From the NCBI GenBank assembly GCA_019415505.1, contig DXZC01000073.1, positions 1 through 10,378 of the forward strand: a stretch of 10,378 nt of DNA, given 5' to 3'. Within the stretch, counting starts at the first letter, position 1. Each line of letters begins with the position of its first letter. Origin of the DNA: Peptococcaceae bacterium. GTDB lineage: Bacteria > Bacillota > Dehalobacteriia > UBA7702. The notes below the pieces were generated by a model that saw only the letters and a list, made by a program, of their open reading frames with translations, ran no database searches and was not told where the DNA came from. Positions 7,064 through 10,378 of the stretch are shown here, in pieces. Both the position numbers and the translations under genes were made by a program.

Positions 7064-8296
7064 ATGGAATTACTATATACCAATGAAAATGGCGACCTGA
7101 TGGTTGACCGAGAGTTAGAGGCAGCCGGTAGCCGGGGAACGGAAGTTATCAAAGCCAGCGATTTTATACCCATGCCGGAAGGGGCTACTCTAACTTCTTT
7201 ACCCCACCGCGTACCGGTGGGCGTCAATGCCAGGGGGCGGGCTGAAGCCTCAATGCGGGGCGGTTGGCCGGTGGCGGCCCTTTTGCCCCAGGGCTTTACC
7301 CGCACTCTGCTGCCGGCTTACGAAACCCCCTCTGATGTGCCGGAACCAGTCCTGCCGCTCTTAGGTTATACTGCCGTGGCCATGCAAGACGGCGAGCTTA
7401 TGGTAGCGGCGGTTCAAACAGACGAGCACAAGAAATGGCACCCCAATCATTTTAATACCAAGGATTTACCACGGCGCATTGAAAAGGTTAAGGCAGCCTT
7501 GCCCCATAACCGGATAATACAGCAGTTAGCCCATTGTTCTTTAGAATACGGTTGCTTTACTGCGCAAAACATATTTTACCGTCGTTGGGAGGGGGGGCTG
7601 CCAGTTTCCCGCTTCTGCAACGCTCGCTGCATAGGTTGTATTTCCGAGCAGGAAAGCCAGTGCTGCCCAGCGCCCCAAGGACGGATAAGTTTCCGCCCTA
7701 GGGTTAAAGAAATAGCGGAGGTTGGCGTCTTTCACCTCTCCGCCAAGGGGCGGGATAATATTATCAGCTTTGGCCAAGGCTGCGAGGGTGAGCCTTCCTT
7801 GGAAGCTGACCGTATTGCTAAAGCCATTAAGGTGATACGCCGGAATACCCCTGAGGGTACCATTAACATGAATACCAATGCCGGTCACAGCGGCTGTATT
7901 CAGCGGATTGTGGATAGCGGCCTCGATACTATGCGCGTGAGCCTGTTTTCAGCTATACCTGAGCACTATGCCGCATATTATCGACCTAAGGCTTATACCT
8001 TGGCGGATGTAAAAAATTCCATTCTCTATAGTGTGGAGAAGCAGGTGTACGTTTCTCTAAATCTCCTGGTTTTTCCCGGTTATACTGATCGGGAGGAGGA
8101 GATTGAAGCCCTGTTAAACTTTATAGAGGAGACAGGCCTGCAAAAGGTACAGTTGCGTAACCTTAACATAGATTGTGAATATTTTTATGATTCTCTAAAC
8201 CTGGAACCGGAAAAATCTTTGGGCTTGGAGGAACTGATAAAACGCTTGCGCCAAAGCGGCGTGGAAGTGGGCAATTATTCTACACCGAAAATTTAA
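7064..8296 (+). CDS. Radical SAM protein of unknown function with N-terminal extension and extra cysteines
   Basis: The 410-residue protein contains the radical SAM cluster motif CX3CX2C as CNARCIGC (Cys185, Cys189, Cys192), followed by a GEPSLE segment (242-247) resembling the SAM-contacting GGE motif, TINMNTNAG (266-274), MRVSLFS (290-296) and LLVFPGYTD (334-342), as expected along the barrel. Such enzymes use a 4Fe-4S cluster to cleave S-adenosylmethionine and start radical chemistry. About 150 residues precede the barrel and match nothing I recognise. Cys158, Cys164, Cys200, Cys201, Cys240, Cys278 and Cys371 are additional, so a second cluster or metal site is possible. The substrate is unknown. 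ATG 7064 has only a weak GGGT-type ribosome binding site and lies 14 bases after glpX, which suggests translation coupled to glpX. In Bacillus, rho occupies the slot between glpX and rpmE. Confidence 0.85.
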   Translation: MELLYTNENGDLMVDRELEAAGSRGTEVIKASDFIPMPEGATLTSLPHRVPVGVNARGRAEASMRGGWPVAALLPQGFTRTLLPAYETPSDVPEPVLPLLGYTAVAMQDGELMVAAVQTDEHKKWHPNHFNTKDLPRRIEKVKAALPHNRIIQQLAHCSLEYGCFTAQNIFYRRWEGGLPVSRFCNARCIGCISEQESQCCPAPQGRISFRPRVKEIAEVGVFHLSAKGRDNIISFGQGCEGEPSLEADRIAKAIKVIRRNTPEGTINMNTNAGHSGCIQRIVDSGLDTMRVSLFSAIPEHYAAYYRPKAYTLADVKNSILYSVEKQVYVSLNLLVFPGYTDREEEIEALLNFIEETGLQKVQLRNLNIDCEYFYDSLNLEPEKSLGLEELIKRLRQSGVEVGNYSTPKI

Positions 8297-8370
8297 ATAA
8301 AATGGCGGGGTTGTTAATATCACAATAGACAATAGCTTTCCAGGGCAGTAACCGGGTTTTTAGCGCAATT

Positions 8371-8409
8371 TGTTATGCTCCAGAAACGGCTTGCTTAAAT
8401 AGCATAATA
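8371..8409 (+). other. Inverted repeat 1 of the intergenic chain
   Basis: TTATGCT (8373-8379) pairs with AGCATAA (8401-8407); a further G-U and T-A pair extend this to 9 pairs, enclosing a 21-base loop. It adjoins the next inverted repeat with a shared base, so the two arms could compete or stack. Confidence 0.4.
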
Positions 8410-8452
8410 ATTACTTAGAGTATTATTAGATTATATTGGGCAAGTAATTTTT
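8409..8452 (+). terminator. Inverted repeat 2, AT-rich, followed by a T run; possible weak terminator
   Basis: AATTACTT (8409-8416) pairs perfectly with AAGTAATT (8442-8449), and TTTTT covers 8448-8452. The loop is 25 bases and only one pair is G-C, so as a terminator it would be weak. It could end transcripts from the radical SAM gene, or act in another way. Confidence 0.3.
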
Positions 8453-8463
8453 CGCTCTTGGTG

Positions 8464-8480
8464 AGTAATAGGTGATTACT
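8464..8480. promoter_or_regulatory. Inverted repeat 3 (AGTAAT-N5-ATTACT), operator-like
   Basis: AGTAAT (8464-8469) and ATTACT (8475-8480) form a perfect 6-bp dyad around AGGTG. The same half-site occurs at 8410-8415 and 8443-8448, giving four copies within about 70 bases. It may be a protein-binding site or an RNA stem. No known operator consensus fits exactly. Confidence 0.3.
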
Positions 8481-8519
8481 AGTTTAATGTCGGCAGTTGA
8501 GTCGGATTACGTTATATAT

Positions 8520-8543
8520 TTAGGCTCTTTATCGCCTAATTTT
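8520..8543 (+). terminator. Inverted repeat 4 with short T run; weak terminator candidate
   Basis: TTAGGC (8520-8525) pairs with GCCTAA (8534-8539) around an 8-base loop, followed by TTTT (8540-8543). Stem and U tract are both short. It lies 48 bases upstream of the rpmE -35 box, where read-through from the upstream operon would sensibly be stopped. Confidence 0.35.
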
Positions 8544-8590
8544 GGGGGAATGGGAAAATTCGTGGACTGCAAAAAAACCAGAAAAACACC

Positions 8591-8619
8591 TTGCATTGTC
8601 TTAGTTCTTGTGTTATAAT
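8591..8619 (+). promoter_or_regulatory. Strong sigma-A promoter for rpmE
   Basis: TTGCAT (8591-8596) and a perfect TATAAT (8614-8619) are exactly 17 bases apart, and TGT precedes the -10 box, giving an extended -10 element. The predicted start is near 8626, leaving a leader of about 49 bases before the rpmE ATG. This is the best promoter in the window and fits the high expression expected for a ribosomal protein. Confidence 0.85.
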
Positions 8620-8639
8620 AATCTCTGCGTGAAAATATC

Positions 8640-8677
8640 CACCATACCGAATTGAGAAAAGAGAGGTGACAGGTATG
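8640..8677 (+). promoter_or_regulatory. rpmE leader with possible start-codon-sequestering stem
   Basis: CATACC (8643-8648) is perfectly complementary to GGTATG (8672-8677), which includes the rpmE start codon. The 23-base loop contains the ribosome binding site AGAGGTGA. The overlapping CACC (8640-8643) could instead pair with GGTG (8665-8668) in that site. This layout would allow feedback control of translation by L31. Conserved leader motifs upstream of L31 genes have been proposed in Firmicutes; I cannot confirm a match here. Confidence 0.4.
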
Positions 8678-8878
8678 AAAAAAGGTATTCATCCTGCTTA
8701 TGAAGAAGTAGAGATCACATGCGCATGCGGTAACAAATTTACCACCAAATCCACTAAGAAGGATATCCGTGTTGAAGTTTGCTCCCAATGCCATCCCTTC
8801 TATACAGGAAGCAGACGTTTCTTGGTTGAAGAAGGCGGTCGTGTCGATAAATTTAAAAAGAAATACGGCCTCAAATAG
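8675..8878 (+). CDS. rpmE: 50S ribosomal protein L31, zinc-binding type
   Basis: L31 is a small protein of the large ribosomal subunit that helps bridge the two subunits. The 67 residues begin MKKGIHPAYEEVEITCACGN and carry CXC (Cys16, Cys18) and CXXC (Cys36, Cys39), the four ligands of the zinc-binding form. The family's central HPFYTG segment follows (40-45). Zinc-free paralogues lack these cysteines, so this copy should be the one used when zinc is available. ATG 8675 is chosen over GTG 8666 because AGAGGTGA (8662-8669) lies 5 bases before it and the protein then starts as the family does. It has its own strong promoter and terminator and appears to be a single-gene transcript. Confidence 0.97.
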   Translation: MKKGIHPAYEEVEITCACGNKFTTKSTKKDIRVEVCSQCHPFYTGSRRFLVEEGGRVDKFKKKYGLK

Positions 8879-8895
8879 ACAAGCACACATTAAAC

Positions 8896-8919
8896 AACGG
8901 AGCGCATGCTCCGTTTTTT
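8896..8919 (+). terminator. Intrinsic terminator after rpmE
   Basis: AACGGAGC (8896-8903) and GCTCCGTT (8908-8915) form an 8-bp stem with a GCAT loop, and six T residues cover 8914-8919. It is a textbook Rho-independent terminator, 17 bases after the rpmE stop codon, and separates rpmE from the DUF1385-prfA unit. Confidence 0.93.
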
Positions 8920-8938
8920 GCTATCCGTAAAGCTACAT

Positions 8939-9008
8939 ATTTAAGCTTCAAGTTTAAATCTTAAAGTCATAGGCTTCAAGCTCCAATATTTAAGTTTCAA
9001 GCTTCAAT
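8939..9008. repeat. Degenerate heptanucleotide tandem repeat, consensus CTTCAAG
   Basis: Read in steps of seven from 8939 the units are ATTTAAG, CTTCAAG, TTTAAAT, CTTAAAG, TCATAGG, CTTCAAG, CTCCAAT, ATTTAAG, TTTCAAG and CTTCAAT. By my hand count 53 of 70 positions match CTTCAAG. The two exact copies (8946, 8974) and the close copies (8995, 9002) are all in the same 7-base phase. A longer direct repeat of 16 bases (8937-8952 and 8986-9001, one mismatch) lies 49 bases apart, that is seven units. Each unit is nearly its own reverse complement (CTT-N-AAG). It fills the gap between the rpmE terminator and the DUF1385 ribosome binding site. Confidence 0.8.
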
Positions 9009-9035
9009 CTTTTTAGAAAAGGAAAGCTATATTTT

Positions 9036-9977
9036 ATGAAAAAACCTTTTTACTACGGCGGTCAGGCTGTCATCGAAGGCGTTATGATGATGGGGCCCAA
9101 GGAATACGCCGTTTCCGTTCGCAAGGAGAACGGTGAAATTGTGACCAAAAAGGAACCCGTAGATACTATAAAAAATAAATACCCTATCCTTAAATGGCCC
9201 ATTATCCGCGGCTTTGTCAACCTGGTTGAGATGATGGTTCTAGGCATGAAAAATATTACCTGGTCTGCCAATCAGGCAGGGGAGGAAGATGAAGAACTGG
9301 GCTTTTGGGGTATGTTTTTAGCCATTGCCTTAGCTTTAGTGGTGGTAATCGGTTTGTTTATCGCCGCGCCGGTTTTTCTGGGCACTTGGCTCCACCCTGT
9401 TATCGGGGACTTTGGCCGCAGCCTGGTAGAAGGTGTTATACGCATAGCGGCCTTTATTTTGTATATAGTTTTGATCCGCCGCATGGAGGATATTCGCCGG
9501 GTGTTCCAGTATCATGGCGCTGAACATAAATCCATTGCCGCCTTGGAGCATGGCGATGAGCTGACGCCCCAAGCCGCAGCTAAGTATACGACCTTACATA
9601 TGCGTTGTGGTACTGCCTTTATGCTTATGGTAATGATTGTGATGATTGTGGTTTTTACCTTTGTGGGCCAAACGGAAACCTCCTGGGCGCGGATTCTTAT
9701 CAAGATAATCTCCATGCCTGTAATAGCCGGTTTAACTTATGAGGTTACGCGGTTTTGCGCCGGACATTGCCAGTACAAAATAGTACGCGCTCTGATGGCT
9801 CCGGGCCTGTGGATGCAGAAACTCACAACTGAGGAACCGGATTTGGGTCAGTTGGAAGTAGCTCTTACCTCCTTGAAGGCGGTTATACCCAATTATTACG
9901 AGGAGCACCCTGAAGAATTACCTGCCGTTAGTCAAGAGCTTAGCGGCAATAAGGAAATAGAGGACGTAAACGGATAA
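9036..9977 (+). CDS. DUF1385 (YqhQ-type) integral membrane protein, function unknown
   Basis: The 313-residue protein matches the DUF1385 family, which includes Bacillus YqhQ. Conserved stretches are GGQAVIEGVMM (8-18), YHGAEHK (159-165), HMRCGT (188-193), TRFCAGHC (238-245) and a closing LTTEEPDLGQLEVA segment. Probable membrane segments are at about 92-117, 130-147, 194-212 and 219-235. The conserved His, Glu and Cys residues near the membrane suggest a metal or catalytic site, but no biochemical role is known to me. The residue after EGVMM is Met19, where I recall Arg being usual. ATG 9036 has AAAAGGA (9017-9023) about 12 bases ahead, a slightly long spacing. Its stop TAA shares a base with the prfA ATG. 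DUF1385 genes often lie next to prfA and prmC in Clostridia, which suggests shared transcription, not necessarily shared function. Confidence 0.92.
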   Translation: MKKPFYYGGQAVIEGVMMMGPKEYAVSVRKENGEIVTKKEPVDTIKNKYPILKWPIIRGFVNLVEMMVLGMKNITWSANQAGEEDEELGFWGMFLAIALALVVVIGLFIAAPVFLGTWLHPVIGDFGRSLVEGVIRIAAFILYIVLIRRMEDIRRVFQYHGAEHKSIAALEHGDELTPQAAAKYTTLHMRCGTAFMLMVMIVMIVVFTFVGQTETSWARILIKIISMPVIAGLTYEVTRFCAGHCQYKIVRALMAPGLWMQKLTTEEPDLGQLEVALTSLKAVIPNYYEEHPEELPAVSQELSGNKEIEDVNG

Positions 9978-10378
9978 TGTTCGATAAACTTAGTCAATTA
10001 GAAAAGAAATACGATGAACTCTCTGGCCTGATAAGCGACCCGGAGATTATTAACGACCAACACCAATGGCAAAAATATGTTAAGTCCCATTCGGAGTTAG
10101 AAGAAGTAGTGGCCAAATACCGCCAGTATAAGGACTGGTCGGCTGAGTTGGCAGGCACTTTAGAAATCTTAGCGGACGACCCCGACGAGGAAATGCGGGA
10201 TATGGCCGAAAAAGACGCTGCGGAATTAAGATTAAAAATGGACGGCGCGGCAGAGGAATTGAAAATTCTCTTGTTACCTAAAGACCCTAATGACGCCAAA
10301 AATGTTATTATGGAAATAAGGGCTGGTACCGGCGGTGAAGAAGCGGCTCTTTTTGCCAATGATTTATATAAGATGTAC
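9977..10378 (+). CDS. prfA: Peptide chain release factor 1, N-terminal part (3' end outside window)
   Basis: The frame starts at ATG 9977, overlapping the DUF1385 stop as TAATG, and stays open for 134 codons to the window edge. RF1 recognises UAA and UAG in the ribosomal A site and triggers peptide release. The visible part has the RF1 N-terminal domain: MFDKLSQLEKKYDELS, then SDPEIINDQ, SELEEVV..YRQYKD, and the end segment IMEIRAGTGGEEAALFANDLY. The PXT codon-recognition loop and the GGQ motif lie beyond the window. No in-frame TGA of the kind used for programmed frameshifting in prfB is visible, which with the overall wording favours RF1 over RF2. AGAGGA (9959-9964) is a usable ribosome binding site, and the overlap suggests translation coupled to the upstream gene. 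Confidence 0.95.
   Translation, partial: MFDKLSQLEKKYDELSGLISDPEIINDQHQWQKYVKSHSELEEVVAKYRQYKDWSAELAGTLEILADDPDEEMRDMAEKDAAELRLKMDGAAEELKILLLPKDPNDAKNVIMEIRAGTGGEEAALFANDLYKMY

Larger units (their letters stand above)
8297..8590. other. Gene-free AT-rich intergenic stretch with several inverted repeats
   Basis: No supported coding frame lies here. The stretch separates the radical SAM gene from the rpmE promoter. It contains a chain of inverted repeats: 8371-8409, 8409-8449, 8464-8480 and 8520-8539. No confident promoter was found inside it, so it could be the 3' untranslated region of the preceding gene, a small RNA, or a protein-binding region. I recognise no riboswitch, T-box or tRNA-like signature. 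Confidence 0.6.

Noticed and set aside
8311..8325. Rex-like operator TTGTTAATATCACAA after the radical SAM gene
   Set aside because: The outer TTGT and ACAA fit, but the span is 15 bases and not 18, the inner half is not symmetric, and the site lies just downstream of a gene with no promoter nearby.
8464..8516. Possible Zur box near rpmE (ATTACT/AGTAAT and GGATTACGTTATAT)
   Set aside because: The Bacillus-type Zur site has TCGTAAT and ATTACGA arms around a single central base. Here the arms lack the outer CG and are 5 bases apart, and the second sequence is not a palindrome. This L31 is also the zinc-binding form, which is not the usual Zur target.
8626..8674. Riboswitch or T-box before rpmE
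   Set aside because: The leader is only about 49 bases and lacks T-box or known riboswitch sequence signatures; a small autoregulatory stem is the most that can be argued.
8507..8890. 127-residue open frame on the minus strand over rpmE
   Set aside because: It is antisense to a certain ribosomal protein gene and runs through its promoter and terminator, with no ribosome binding site or recognisable protein. The same holds for the other antisense frames.
8937..9015. CRISPR array reading of the repeats before DUF1385
   Set aside because: The unit is only 7 bases and contiguous, with no unique spacers of 30 bases or so and no cas genes nearby.
964..10330. Eight GGTACC hexamers (964, 1715, 1874, 2895, 3025, 6957, 7856, 10325)
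   Set aside because: More than the 2 to 3 expected for a random hexamer, but all lie inside genes, with no regular spacing, and are explained by common Gly-Thr and Val-Pro type codon pairs.

Overview
The window looks like a chromosomal housekeeping region of a low- to mid-GC Gram-positive-lineage bacterium (Firmicutes in the broad sense, most like Clostridia, Desulfotomaculum-type or Negativicutes). This rests on the strong AGGAGG-type ribosome binding sites, a FemAB-family peptidoglycan enzyme, a class II aldolase / transaldolase / GlpX cluster followed by rpmE, and a YqhQ-type DUF1385 gene joined to prfA. Every supported gene lies on the + strand. No mobile element, tRNA, rRNA or CRISPR array is visible. 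The species cannot be fixed from the sequence alone.

Layout: the 3' end of argS (1-309); pyrG (431-2041) behind a short leader with an inverted repeat; a tight run femX-like / alr / fba / transaldolase (2138-5968), with gaps of 3, 1 and 17 bases; glpX (6054-7049) closely followed by an unusual radical SAM gene (7064-8296); a gene-free, AT-rich stretch of about 380 bases that holds a chain of inverted repeats and then a near-consensus promoter; rpmE (8675-8878) with a clear intrinsic terminator; a degenerate 7-bp tandem repeat (about 8939-9008); a DUF1385 membrane protein (9036-9977); and the 5' end of prfA (9977 to the window edge), which overlaps it.

How the genes work together: FemX-like and Alr point to cell-wall peptide synthesis (interpeptide branch and D-alanine). 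Fba, transaldolase and GlpX handle fructose-phosphate interconversion in gluconeogenesis and the pentose phosphate pathway. ArgS, L31 and RF1 serve translation, and PyrG supplies CTP. In Bacillus subtilis the comparable order is fbaA-ywjH-murAB-glpX-rho-rpmE. Here no rho lies between glpX and rpmE, and a cysteine-rich radical SAM protein of unknown function sits in its place.

The points most worth a second look are that radical SAM protein, the heptanucleotide array where the DUF1385-prfA promoter should be, the hairpin chain before rpmE, the possible rpmE start-codon-sequestering leader, and an alanine racemase with an insertion and an altered C-terminus.
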